Of a stretch of 64,000 bases of DNA, positions 32,769 to 41,588 are shown one piece after another; position 1 is the stretch's first letter, and each line of letters starts with the position of its first letter. The stretch comes from Micromonospora sp. LH3U1 (GTDB lineage Bacteria; Actinomycetota; Actinomycetes; Mycobacteriales; Micromonosporaceae). The translations under genes were made by a program, and so were the position numbers. The DNA lies in the NCBI RefSeq assembly GCF_028475105.1, contig NZ_CP116936.1, forward strand, positions 6,571,501 to 6,635,500, in the 5' to 3' direction. Under the pieces are notes generated by a model, which had not been told where the DNA came from, did not search any database, and saw only the letters and a list, made by a program, of their open reading frames with translations.

Positions 32769-33665
32769 TCAGGACGTGATGTCCTTGCGGGTGAAGCGCC
32801 AGAACGCCAACCCCCAGAACACCGTCGCGTAGCTGATCGCCGAGATGCAGCCGCGCACCACGTCGTCGGTCTGCACCGGGGTCGAGAGCAAACCCAGCCA
32901 GGCGTTGCTGAAGTGGGTGGGCAGGAAGTCGCGCACCGCGCCCAGGGCGGTGATCTGGTCCAGGATGCTGGACAGGATCCAGAGCAACACCGCACCACCC
33001 ACCGCGCCCAACGCGGCGTCCGTGGTCACCGACAGCAGGAACGCCAGCCCGGCCACCACCAGCAGTACGACCGCCAGGTAGCCGAGCACGGCCAGCAACC
33101 GGAGCAACCCCTCGGTCGGCTCCAACTCGGCGGCGACCGTGCTGCGCAACGGCGACCAGCCGTAGCGCAGGGTGCCAGCCAACAGCGCCGTGCCGGCCAA
33201 CAGCACCAGAGCCAGTCCCGAGTACGCGAGCGCGACCACCAGCTTCACCGTCAACAACCGGGCCCGGGGCACCGGGATCGCCAGCAGGTAGCGCAGGCTG
33301 CCCCAGCTCGCCTCGCTGGCCACCGTGTCGCCGCAGAACAGCGCGACGACCACCACCAGCAGGAACGACGCCGATACGAAGATCGCGAACAGGGTGAAGT
33401 TGAGCCCACCTCCGGTAGCCAACTCGACCAGGCTGGAGAACTCGTTGCGGCCGTTGTCGTCGTCGCCGCCCGAATCGAACTGGAACGCGACAAGGATGAT
33501 CAGCGGCAGCAGCACCATGAACCCGAGCGCCAGCTGGGTCCGCCGCCGGGACGCCTGCCGACGGAACTCCGCCGCGAACGGCATCGTGGCCGACGGCCGG
33601 TAACCCCGGGCCGCTCCGGCCGGGTCGGTGACGCCCTGCGGCGTCTCGACGGAAGAGCCTGCCAT
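32769..33665 (-). CDS. ABC-2 type transporter permease
   Basis: A 298-residue membrane protein with six helices: LALGFMVLLPLIILVAFQF, TLFAIFVSASFLLVVVVALFCGDTVASEASWGSLRYLL (ABC-2 signature region), LVVALAYSGLALVLLAG, LLAVLGYLAVVLLVVAGLAFLLS, and LGAVGGAVLLWILSSIL. It ends FWRFTRKDITS. Its ATG (33665) shares the last base of the upstream gene's TGA stop, so it is coupled to the hydrolase-ABC fusion and supplies the membrane part of that transporter. Confidence 0.87.
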   Translation of the reverse strand: MAGSSVETPQGVTDPAGAARGYRPSATMPFAAEFRRQASRRRTQLALGFMVLLPLIILVAFQFDSGGDDDNGRNEFSSLVELATGGGLNFTLFAIFVSASFLLVVVVALFCGDTVASEASWGSLRYLLAIPVPRARLLTVKLVVALAYSGLALVLLAGTALLAGTLRYGWSPLRSTVAAELEPTEGLLRLLAVLGYLAVVLLVVAGLAFLLSVTTDAALGAVGGAVLLWILSSILDQITALGAVRDFLPTHFSNAWLGLLSTPVQTDDVVRGCISAISYATVFWGLAFWRFTRKDITS

Positions 33666-36529
33666 CACCGGTCACCGCTTCCCCGAGAGTTCTCGCCCAC
33701 CAGGGCGAGGAACGCGTCCTCCAGGCGCCGCCGGGGCACCACCCGGTCCACTCCGATGCCGGCACGCACCAGCTCAGCCACCACGTCGCTGCGGGCCGTG
33801 CCGTTGGTGTCGACCACCAACTGGCCGTCGCTCTCCGGCAACACGCGGACCCCGTGCAGCCGGTCCAGCACCGCCCGCGCCGCCACCGGGTCGCTGACGT
33901 CGAAGAGCACACTCGGCGACTCGCCCACGATCTCCTCGACCGGCCCGGACGCCACGATCCGGCCCTTGTTCACCACCACCGCGTGCGTGCAGGTCTGCTC
34001 CACCTCGGCCAACAGGTGGCTGGAGACCAGCACCGCCCGGCCGTCCGTGGCGTACCGCTGGAGCACCCGGCGCATCTCGGCGATCTGCGGCGGGTCCAGC
34101 CCGTCGGTCGGCTCGTCCAGCACCAGCAGTTCGGGGAGGCCGAGCATGGCCTGGGCGATGGCGAGGCGCTGGCGCATCCCGTGGCTGTAGTTCTTGATCT
34201 TCCGGTGTACGGAGTCGCCCAGCCCGGCGATCTCCAGGGCCGCGTCGAACTGCGCGTCCTCCCACGGCCGTCCGGTGGCCCGCCAGTACGCCTTCAGGTT
34301 GTCCAGACCCGACAGGTGCGGCAGGAAGCCGGGCCCCTCCACCAGCGCGCCGATCCGGGACAGCACCGGCGAACCGGGCACCAGCCGGCGACCGAAGACG
34401 TAGATCTCCCCGGCGGTCGGCTGGGTCAGCCCCATCAGCACCCGCAGCGTGGTGGTCTTACCGGCACCGTTCGGCCCCAGCAGACCCACCACCTGACCCG
34501 GGTGCACCTCGAAGTCCACGTTCGACACCGCGACGAAGCCGTCCGCGTACTCCTTGCGCAGTGAGCGCACGGCCAGCGGGGTATCCGCGTACTCCGGATG
34601 CACCGAGCGGTCCTGGCGACGGTGCCGCCGGCGGACCACGGCGACGACCACGACGAGGCCGATCGCGATGGCGGCGAGCAGGCCGGCGAGCACCCAGCGC
34701 CAGAGCGTCGCCGCGGTGGGGATCGGCTCGCCGCTGACCGTGGGCAGGGTGACCGCGCCGTCCGCCGCCACCGTGTAGACGGTCGGCTGGGCAGGCGTGG
34801 TGTACGCCTGGTCGGAGCTTGCCACCACCAGGCGCAGCCGGTGCCCGGCCTCCACCCGTCGGACGATCCCCGGCAGCGTCACGGTGACCGGGCGGGCGTC
34901 CTGCACCTGCTGCGGCAGGCCGGTGAGCCGGATCGGGGCGACCAGCCCGTTCGGCAGAGTGGCCGCGCCGTCCGGGTCGACGTCGTAGAGCTTGACGAAG
35001 AGCACCGCTTCCCCGGTCGGCGACGCGGCTCGCACAGTGACGGTGGGTGCACCGGCCACGTCAACGGCCTCGGTCAGCGGCGCCGACTCGAACCGGGCGT
35101 GCTGGCCGGGCACGTCGCCAGCCACGCCGTCCAGCAGTGAGGCGAGCCCGCCCGCGAACGGGATCGAGGAGATGGCGGCCGGGTTGCCGTTCGGCGGGTT
35201 CGCGATGGGCTGCGCCGGCCCGGCGACCGGGACGTCCCGGCGAGCGGTGCCGGTGAGGCCCGGGTAGTCGGCGCGGCGGAAGCCGGTGGCGACGAGACCC
35301 CGGTCGAGCGCGTCGAAGCCGGCGATCCGCGACCAGGTGAAGTCGTCGCCGGGCGCGTCGCCCTCACCCTTGACGTAGTGGTCGAGCCACTGGACGGTCA
35401 GGAACTTCACCCGGTCCGAGTCCGAGCGGGGGCCGGCGCCGCCGTCGTGCCCGCCGGTGAACCAGGCGACCCGCACCGGGGTGCCAGCGGCGGCGATGCC
35501 GCGCGCGTTCGCGTCCGCCTCACCGAGTGGGAAGAGCGTGTCCGCCTCGCCCTGTACCAGCAGGGTGGGCGCCTTGATGCGGTCCAGCACGCCCGCCGGG
35601 CTGGAGCGGCGCAGCAGGTCCACGGCGGCCTGATCGGCCTGGCCGGCGGTGGCGATCCGCAGGTACGCGGCGCACACGTCGGCGGCGAACCGACCGCAGG
35701 ACGGGTCGGCGGCACCGGCCGGGGCGCCACCGGGTCCGGTGCCCGGGCCGGCGCCCGGTCCGGGGCTGGGCGGGCCGGCCGACGCCGGAGCGCCCTGCGG
35801 TTGGGCGGCGGTGCCGCCGGAGAGTCCGGCCGGGCCGGAACCCACGTTGCCCCCGCCGCCGAAGAAGAGGCCAGCCCAGCCCTTCTTGAACACACCCTCG
35901 GTCGGTGCCCCGCCGGTGCTCTCCGGCAGGAACGCCCGGGACAGGTCATTCCAGGTGATCATGGGGACGATCGCGTCCACCCGAGGGTCCTGGGCGGCCA
36001 ACAGCAGCGCCAACCCACCGCCGTACGAGCCGCCGACCACACCGACCTTCGGGTCACCGGCGGCGTTGGTGGACACCTCCGGTCGCGCGGCCAGCCAGTC
36101 CAGCAGCCGCTCGGCGTCGCGCACCTCGTAGTCCGGGTTGTCCAGGTGGATCTCGCCGCCGCTGCGCCCGAAGCCCCGCGCGGTCCAGGTGAGCACGGCG
36201 TAGCCGCGCCCGGCGAACTCCTCCGCGTCGGAGCGCACCGACTCCTTCGTGCCGCCGAACCCGTGTGCCAACAGCACTGCCGGCACCTTCCGACCGGACG
36301 AGGCGTCACCCGGCAGGTAGAACGTCGTGTCCAGGTCCACCGGCTGGTCGCCGGACGGTCCGGAGCGGACGGTGAGCATCGCGCTCTCGCTGCGTACGCC
36401 CGGTCCCTTCGGCCACACCGCCCAGGTCACGGCGGCGGCCACCAGCACGACGACCGCCCCTGCGGCGATCGCGCGGCGACGGGTGGGCAGGGCACGCCGG
36501 AACCACGCGGCCGGCGACGGCGATGTCAT
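33665..36529 (-). CDS. Fusion: extracellular CocE/X-Pro-type hydrolase tethered to a cytoplasmic ABC ATPase
   Basis: A 954-residue protein. A membrane anchor at residues 20-38 is followed by an alpha/beta hydrolase. Its nucleophile is in GVVGGSYGGGLALL (near 167), acidic residue in QGEADTLFPL (near 328) and His in TGGHDGG (near 360), with a Gly/Pro-rich insert near 240-285. Next is an X-Pro-peptidase C-terminal-type beta domain (residues 450-600), a second membrane helix (WVLAGLLAAIAIGLVVVVAVV), then an ABC ATPase: Walker A GPNGAGKTTT (near 686), signature YSHGMRQRLAIAQ, Walker B LLVLDEPTDGLDP. ATG 36529 is 7 nt after TACCGT. The gene reads as one unbroken frame, so the fusion is real, not a sequencing artefact. 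Confidence 0.88.
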   Translation of the reverse strand: MTSPSPAAWFRRALPTRRRAIAAGAVVVLVAAAVTWAVWPKGPGVRSESAMLTVRSGPSGDQPVDLDTTFYLPGDASSGRKVPAVLLAHGFGGTKESVRSDAEEFAGRGYAVLTWTARGFGRSGGEIHLDNPDYEVRDAERLLDWLAARPEVSTNAAGDPKVGVVGGSYGGGLALLLAAQDPRVDAIVPMITWNDLSRAFLPESTGGAPTEGVFKKGWAGLFFGGGGNVGSGPAGLSGGTAAQPQGAPASAGPPSPGPGAGPGTGPGGAPAGAADPSCGRFAADVCAAYLRIATAGQADQAAVDLLRRSSPAGVLDRIKAPTLLVQGEADTLFPLGEADANARGIAAAGTPVRVAWFTGGHDGGAGPRSDSDRVKFLTVQWLDHYVKGEGDAPGDDFTWSRIAGFDALDRGLVATGFRRADYPGLTGTARRDVPVAGPAQPIANPPNGNPAAISSIPFAGGLASLLDGVAGDVPGQHARFESAPLTEAVDVAGAPTVTVRAASPTGEAVLFVKLYDVDPDGAATLPNGLVAPIRLTGLPQQVQDARPVTVTLPGIVRRVEAGHRLRLVVASSDQAYTTPAQPTVYTVAADGAVTLPTVSGEPIPTAATLWRWVLAGLLAAIAIGLVVVVAVVRRRHRRQDRSVHPEYADTPLAVRSLRKEYADGFVAVSNVDFEVHPGQVVGLLGPNGAGKTTTLRVLMGLTQPTAGEIYVFGRRLVPGSPVLSRIGALVEGPGFLPHLSGLDNLKAYWRATGRPWEDAQFDAALEIAGLGDSVHRKIKNYSHGMRQRLAIAQAMLGLPELLVLDEPTDGLDPPQIAEMRRVLQRYATDGRAVLVSSHLLAEVEQTCTHAVVVNKGRIVASGPVEEIVGESPSVLFDVSDPVAARAVLDRLHGVRVLPESDGQLVVDTNGTARSDVVAELVRAGIGVDRVVPRRRLEDAFLALVGENSRGSGDR

Positions 36530-36903
36530 GCGGCACACGGTACGGCCCGCAGCCTGAGCGTTGGCTGAGATCCGCCGTACGTCCGTCCGGTTGCCCCGAT
36601 CGGTGATCGATGAGATGCGAGCGCGCAACGTCCGACGCGGCCCAGTGAGTTGAGTTCGGATCCCGTGAATTCCGATCTTCGGCGGATATCCACATCGATC
36701 CCTCCATGTCACACCCACTGATGAAACAGAACGTGCTGGCAACGCGGACAAATGGTGACATCGCTTGAACTGACGCGAACCTGACTCATCGACCAAGGGC
36801 CGACCAGCGGGACATTCGGCTAGTTTTCCGGTCCGGTGCACGGGACTCGTCGGTGAAACCCGACACTGCGCCGATCCGCGCCCCACGCCGAGGAGACACA
36901 CAC
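36530..36903. other. 374-bp divergent promoter region without a gene
   Basis: Separates the hydrolase-ABC fusion gene from the conservon operon. It holds the leaderless-type TACCGT box of the fusion gene at the left and probable operon promoter elements at the right (a TAGTTT box near 36821, -35 not clear). Base composition is markedly more AT-rich than the coding sequence. No reading frame with a ribosome binding site. Confidence 0.5.
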
Positions 36904-38082
36904 ATGACAGTCCCCGCGCCGCGGGCCCGTCGACGGTCGTCCACGCTGGGCCGACTGCTGCCGCTACTGCTCATCGGGGCACTGCTGGCACCGGTGGGCC
37001 TGCTCCTCACGACTACCTGGCGGCAGACCACCGACGACCGGGACCTGGCCGCCCGGGAACGGCTCGGCGTGCAGTACCTCACCGCTCTGGCCACGGTCAC
37101 CGACGCCCTCGTGGAGGCCCAGTCCGCCGCAGTCAACGGTCGCCCCGTCGCCCGGGAGGCGCTGAACCAGGCGGTCGAGAAGGTCGCCGCGGTGGACGCT
37201 CGCATCGGTGTCGAGCTGCTCAGCCAGGAACGCTGGGCCGGGGTACGCGCCAAGCTGGAGGCGCTACGTGCCCCCGGCACCGCCGACCCGGAGTCCGCCT
37301 ACACGGCGTACAGCGAGGCCACCGACCTGCTACTGGCCCTGCACGACAAGGTCCGAGAAAGCTCCGGGCTCGTACGCGATTCCGAGGCCGACTCCTTCTA
37401 CCTCCAGGACAGCGCCGGCCAGGAACTGCCCGAGGCGGTGGTGGCCGCCAGTCGGCTCGCCGATCTGGGCACGCTGATCTCCCGCCGGCCGGCCGCCGAG
37501 CAACCCCGTGGCCTGATGGAGCTGACCGGCCTGCGGGTGGCCGCCCTGACACCCGCCACCGACCTCGTCGACAACCTGCGCTCCGCCGTGGACGGCTCGG
37601 AGAGCACCGATCTCGGTGCCAACGTGCTGACCCCGCTGGACACCTACCAGCGCTCGGTGGAGGCGCTGGCCGCCTACTCCGCCCCGGCCAACGGCACGGG
37701 CGTGTTGGACCCCGGCCAATTGAGTGCTGCCGCGCTCAACACGCACCGCGCGGCCCGCCAGCTTCAACCGGTCATCCTCGCGGAGCTGGACGCCTTGCTG
37801 GTCGAGCGCATCGACAATCTCGACCGGGACCGCTGGCTGACCGCCGGAGCGGGGGTACTGGCCGGGCTGCTGCTGAGCTGGCTCGCCGCGCTGCTGATCA
37901 CCGCCGCTCGTCGGGCCCGGCGTCGGGCCGCCATGGCCGCGACCCACGCGGAGACCCCCGACACCCCTTCGCAGGGCGACCCCTGGCAACCGGCGGCCCC
38001 CGACCCGCGAGCGCTGCAACCGATCGGCGCGGCCCGCGACCCGGAGACCGCGCAGTGGGGGGCATTCGATGCTGCTCGGTAG
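36904..38082 (+). CDS. Membrane sensor protein lacking an output domain, first gene of the conservon operon
   Basis: A 392-residue protein with two membrane helices (residues 17-36 and about 320-342), enclosing a 280-residue mostly helical extracytoplasmic domain. A motif DSEADSFYLQDSAGQELPEAV resembles the D..(Y)YLMD sensor motif of chemoreceptors and GGDEF sensors. After the second helix there is only a short Arg-rich and Pro-rich cytoplasmic tail; no HAMP, kinase, GGDEF or MCP domain is present. GAGGAGA precedes ATG 36904. The stop overlaps the kinase start by 14 nt, so the two are co-translated and probably work as one receptor complex. Confidence 0.78.
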   Translation: MTVPAPRARRRSSTLGRLLPLLLIGALLAPVGLLLTTTWRQTTDDRDLAARERLGVQYLTALATVTDALVEAQSAAVNGRPVAREALNQAVEKVAAVDARIGVELLSQERWAGVRAKLEALRAPGTADPESAYTAYSEATDLLLALHDKVRESSGLVRDSEADSFYLQDSAGQELPEAVVAASRLADLGTLISRRPAAEQPRGLMELTGLRVAALTPATDLVDNLRSAVDGSESTDLGANVLTPLDTYQRSVEALAAYSAPANGTGVLDPGQLSAAALNTHRAARQLQPVILAELDALLVERIDNLDRDRWLTAGAGVLAGLLLSWLAALLITAARRARRRAAMAATHAETPDTPSQGDPWQPAAPDPRALQPIGAARDPETAQWGAFDAAR

Positions 38083-40633
38083 GCTCCGCATCCGCGGCAA
38101 GCTCGCGCTGCTCGTGGTGATCCCGCTGCTCAGCATGGTCGGCCTGGCCGTGCCCGTGATGCTCGACCGGGTGGCCGCGGCACAGCGGGCCAGCGACACC
38201 GCCGACCAGGTCCGGCTCGCGAGCCGGGTCGGCAGCCTGGTCCAGGACCTTCAGCAGGAACGAATCCTCTCGGTCGGCTTCCTGCTCGGCCGGGTCGAAC
38301 GGAGCGAGCTGATCCTCACGTCCGCCGACGTGGACGACCGGGTGGCCGACCTACGGGCTGGAGGGAACGACGCGCTGACCGACCGGGTCGACCGCGCCCT
38401 GGACGGGGTGTCCAGCCTCGTCGACCTGCGCACGGCCGTGCTGGCCCGGACCGCGAACCCGGGCCAGGTGATGGAGGCGTTCAGACCGGTCAACGTGGGG
38501 TTGATCGACTCACTGCGCCTGGTGTTCGGTGTGGACACCGAAACGCAGGCGGGCCGTCAGGTGCTCGCCCTCGACGGTCTGCTCCGCGCCGACGAGGGCC
38601 TGGGCGCCTGCGCCACCCTGAGCGTCCTGGTCAAGGCGATCGGCACCCCGGACACCAGCGCCGCATACGTGGCGTGCATCGCCGGGCTCCAGGTCGACAG
38701 TCGACGCTTCCGCAGCCTGATCACGCCAGAGCAGCTCAAGGTGGCTCAGCTCAACGACGCGGCCGTTGCCGCGCGTACCAGCGCGGACTTCCTGACCACC
38801 AGCGCCCGGGACCCGGCCGGCGCGGTTCGGGACGTGCCGCTGGAGGCGCTCTTCCCGGCCGTCCGCACGATGATCCGCCTCGGTCAGTTCGTGGAGAAGA
38901 AGCTCGTCGCCGACGTGCTCACCGAGGTGAACGCCGAGCAGCGGCGCGCGCTGACCGCCGCGTACCTGGTCGGTGCCGCGGCGGCGCTGATCCTGGCCCT
39001 GGTGGTGCTGCTCAGCGCGGCGGTCGCGCGGACGGTGGCCCGACCGCTGACCCGGCTCACCCGCTCGGCCGACCGGGTCGCCCGGGTCGCCGAGGCGGAG
39101 CTGGTCCGGGTCACCGACGACGAGGCGGAGAGCCCTCAACCGGTCCGGCTGGAGCCGGTGGACATCCGGGGCACCGACGAGATCGGCGACCTGGCGCGGG
39201 CCTTCGACCGGGTGCAGAGCACCGCCGCGCAGCTGGTCGAACGGCAGGTCGCCGGCCGACGCAACGTGGCGCAGATGTTCGGCCACGTCGGGCGGCGCAC
39301 CCAGAACCTGGTGGGCCGGCAGATCGCGTTGATCGACCGGTTGGAGCAGCAGGAGGTCGACCCGGGCCGACTGGAACACCTCTACCGACTCGACCACATC
39401 TCCAGCCGGTTGCGGCGCAACGCCGGCAGCCTGGTGGTGCTCTCCGGCTCGGCCGGGGCCGACGCGCACACCGCGCCGGTGCCGCTGGCCGACGTGGTCC
39501 GGTTGGCGCTCGGTGAGATCGAGGACTACACCCGGGTGGAGGTGCGGGTGCCGGCGGGCATCTCGGCCGCGCCAGCGGTGGTCGGCGATCTCATCCTGGC
39601 GCTGGCCGAGCTGATGGAGAACGCCACCGTCTTCTCCCCACCACACACCCGGGTGCTGGTGGCCGCCGAGGCGTCCGGCCTCGGCGCGCGGATCACCGTG
39701 GTGGACCACGGCATCGGCATGGGCGAGCAGCGGCTGGCCGAGGAGAACGTCCGGTTCACCCGCCGGGAACGGCTCGACCTGGCACCGACCGAGGTGCTCG
39801 GTCTCTTCGTGGTGGGCCGGTTGGCCCGCCGCCACGGCTGGGAGGTGGGCTTGGCCGCGACCGCCGGCGGTGGGGTGACCGCACACCTGGAGATCCCGTC
39901 GGCGTCACTGGTGCTGCGCCGCGCCGAGCGGGCCGGGGCCACCGTGGCCCGGGCCGCGGTGCCGGAACGAGACCGCCGTACGGCGGCAACCCCCGACCCC
40001 GACCAGGGCGCACTGGCCCTCACGGCAGCCGTGGCCACGCCAGCTGGCTTCGACTCGGACCTGCTCAGCCGGGCCACCCGCAGCCTGGGGGCCGGACCGT
40101 CCTGGAACGCGTTCGGCGCCGGTCAATCGGAGCAGGCCGTTCCCACCCCCGAGGGTTTGGAACCATCAGGCACGCCGGCCGGGCCGCGGGTCCGACAGCG
40201 GGTGCCCGGGGCCAGCCTGCACGCCACCGCCGCTCCGACCCGGCCGGTGGACGCCACCGGCGCGGACCCCGCCGCCGCCCGCGCGCTGGTCGAGGCGTTC
40301 CAGGCCGGTGTACGCCGGGCCGAGTCGGCCAGTGCCGGGTCGGCTGCGATGGACCCGAGCGTGACCGGCGACCTGCCGAGCACACCCGGAGGGGCCGGCC
40401 CCACGGTGGCGGACAGTGCCGACTCGGCCGATGCCACACAGAGTCGGCCCCGGCTGAACCGACGGGTGCCGGGGGCGAACCTCACCGTCGTCCCGGCGTG
40501 CCAGCCACTCAGTACACACCTCGGTGACCCGGCCGAGGTCCGCAATCTCATCACCGAGTTCGAGGCGGGCGTCGCCCGCGCTCTCCGCGAAGTCAGCCCA
40601 GACCGCCGGAACGAAGAAGGATCATCACGGTGA
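38069..40633 (+). CDS. cvnA: Conservon sensor kinase-like protein (CvnA), NIT-HAMP-HATPase
   Basis: An 854-residue membrane protein. Helix 1 (LALLVVIPLLSMVGLAVPVM) precedes a nitrate/nitrite-sensing-type helical domain (residues 35-290), helix 2 (LVGAAAALILALVVLLSAAVA), HAMP, a dimerisation helix (MFGHVGRRTQNLVGRQIALIDRLEQ ... LDHISSRLRRNAGSLVVL), and a HATPase domain with N box LALAELMENATVFSPP and G box VVDHGIGMG. The C-terminal tail carries the motif RRVPGA twice (near 710 and 797). In Streptomyces, CvnA homologues work with CvnB-D as a GPCR-like membrane switch. Its last 4 bases overlap cvnB (GTGA). Confidence 0.92.
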   Translation: MLLGRLRIRGKLALLVVIPLLSMVGLAVPVMLDRVAAAQRASDTADQVRLASRVGSLVQDLQQERILSVGFLLGRVERSELILTSADVDDRVADLRAGGNDALTDRVDRALDGVSSLVDLRTAVLARTANPGQVMEAFRPVNVGLIDSLRLVFGVDTETQAGRQVLALDGLLRADEGLGACATLSVLVKAIGTPDTSAAYVACIAGLQVDSRRFRSLITPEQLKVAQLNDAAVAARTSADFLTTSARDPAGAVRDVPLEALFPAVRTMIRLGQFVEKKLVADVLTEVNAEQRRALTAAYLVGAAAALILALVVLLSAAVARTVARPLTRLTRSADRVARVAEAELVRVTDDEAESPQPVRLEPVDIRGTDEIGDLARAFDRVQSTAAQLVERQVAGRRNVAQMFGHVGRRTQNLVGRQIALIDRLEQQEVDPGRLEHLYRLDHISSRLRRNAGSLVVLSGSAGADAHTAPVPLADVVRLALGEIEDYTRVEVRVPAGISAAPAVVGDLILALAELMENATVFSPPHTRVLVAAEASGLGARITVVDHGIGMGEQRLAEENVRFTRRERLDLAPTEVLGLFVVGRLARRHGWEVGLAATAGGGVTAHLEIPSASLVLRRAERAGATVARAAVPERDRRTAATPDPDQGALALTAAVATPAGFDSDLLSRATRSLGAGPSWNAFGAGQSEQAVPTPEGLEPSGTPAGPRVRQRVPGASLHATAAPTRPVDATGADPAAARALVEAFQAGVRRAESASAGSAAMDPSVTGDLPSTPGGAGPTVADSADSADATQSRPRLNRRVPGANLTVVPACQPLSTHLGDPAEVRNLITEFEAGVARALREVSPDRRNEEGSSR

Positions 40634-41103
40634 CCAGCCCCTTCCTGCACGACAACGTCGACCAGAGCCAGCCCAGCACCAGCGGGGACCTCAGCCCCGA
40701 GGCCCGTACGTTCAACTGGCTGCTGGACTCCTTCACCTCCAGCACCGCCGGGGTCCTGGAGGCGATCGCGGTCTCCTCGGACGGCCTGCTGATGGCCATG
40801 TCGGCGATCAAGGATCGGTCCAACGCGGAGCGGTTGGCCGCCGTGGTCTCCGGGATGACCAGCCTCGCCGGCGGGGCGGCCAGTTGGTATGCGCTCGGCG
40901 GTCTGAACCGGGTGATCGTCGACATGGCCGACGGCTACCTGCTGATCAGCGCGATCAGCAGCGGTTCCGTACTCGGGGTGGTCGCCGACCGGTCGGCGAA
41001 CCTGGGCACCGTCGCGTACGAGATGACGCTCTTCGCCGGGCGGGCCGGTGGTGCCCTGACCCCGCGGCTGATCGTCGAGTTGAAGAACGCCGTCCAGCAG
41101 TGA
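40630..41103 (+). CDS. cvnB: Conservon roadblock/LC7 protein (CvnB)
   Basis: A 157-residue roadblock-fold protein: ARTFNWLLDSFTSSTAGVLEAIAVSSDGLLMAMS, then ERLAAVVSGMTSLAGGAASWYALGGLNRVIVDMADGYLLISAISSGSVLGVVADRSANLGTVAYEM. Roadblock proteins act as GTPase-activating partners of MglA/Ras-like GTPases. GTG 40630 and the cvnA stop overlap as GTGA; the cvnC start overlaps its own stop in the same way. Confidence 0.93.
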   Translation: MTSPFLHDNVDQSQPSTSGDLSPEARTFNWLLDSFTSSTAGVLEAIAVSSDGLLMAMSAIKDRSNAERLAAVVSGMTSLAGGAASWYALGGLNRVIVDMADGYLLISAISSGSVLGVVADRSANLGTVAYEMTLFAGRAGGALTPRLIVELKNAVQQ

Positions 41104-41588
41104 CCCCCGACGTCGCCGGCGAGGACCCGGACCCGGATCCCCGGGTCCGGATCCGCCCGTACCTGCGCACGCCACCCCCGACCGGGGACGGCGCGGCGGC
41201 GACACCAGCACTGCCGGAGCCGGAGCCGGACGGTGGTCGGCCGTCCGGCCCCCGTCCGTTCGTGCTCACCTCCGGGCGGGTGGCGGGTGCCGACCCGGCG
41301 ATCGGGCTGGAGACGCAGGTGACCGCCCGCACGGAGAGCGGCTGGTGGGCCGGCCAGTCCGGCGCCCTGCTGGCACCGGAATTCCAGGCGATCATCGCGC
41401 TCTGCGCCGAGCCGATCTCGGTGGCCGAGATCTCGGCCCGGACCCGGCTGCACTTCGGCGTGACCCGGGTCCTGGTCGGTGACCTACGGGCGGCCGGACA
41501 CCTGGACGTGCACGTCACCGACGCCGACGACGCCTTCGACCCCAACCTCATCCTGCGAGTGATTGATGGACTCCGTGCGATCTCCTGA
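41100..41588 (+). CDS. cvnC: Conservon DUF742 protein (CvnC)
   Basis: A 162-residue protein of the DUF742 family. An acidic Pro-rich N-terminus (DPDPDPRVRIRPYLRT) leads to a winged-helix-like core: GRPFVLTSGRV-type region, LLAPEFQAIIALCAEPISVAEISARTRLHFGVTRVLVGDLRAAGHLDVH, ending ILRVIDGLRAIS. In Streptomyces conservons, CvnC links the kinase-like receptor to the GTPase. GTG 41100 overlaps the cvnB stop by 4 nt. Confidence 0.9.
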   Translation: MTPDVAGEDPDPDPRVRIRPYLRTPPPTGDGAAATPALPEPEPDGGRPSGPRPFVLTSGRVAGADPAIGLETQVTARTESGWWAGQSGALLAPEFQAIIALCAEPISVAEISARTRLHFGVTRVLVGDLRAAGHLDVHVTDADDAFDPNLILRVIDGLRAIS

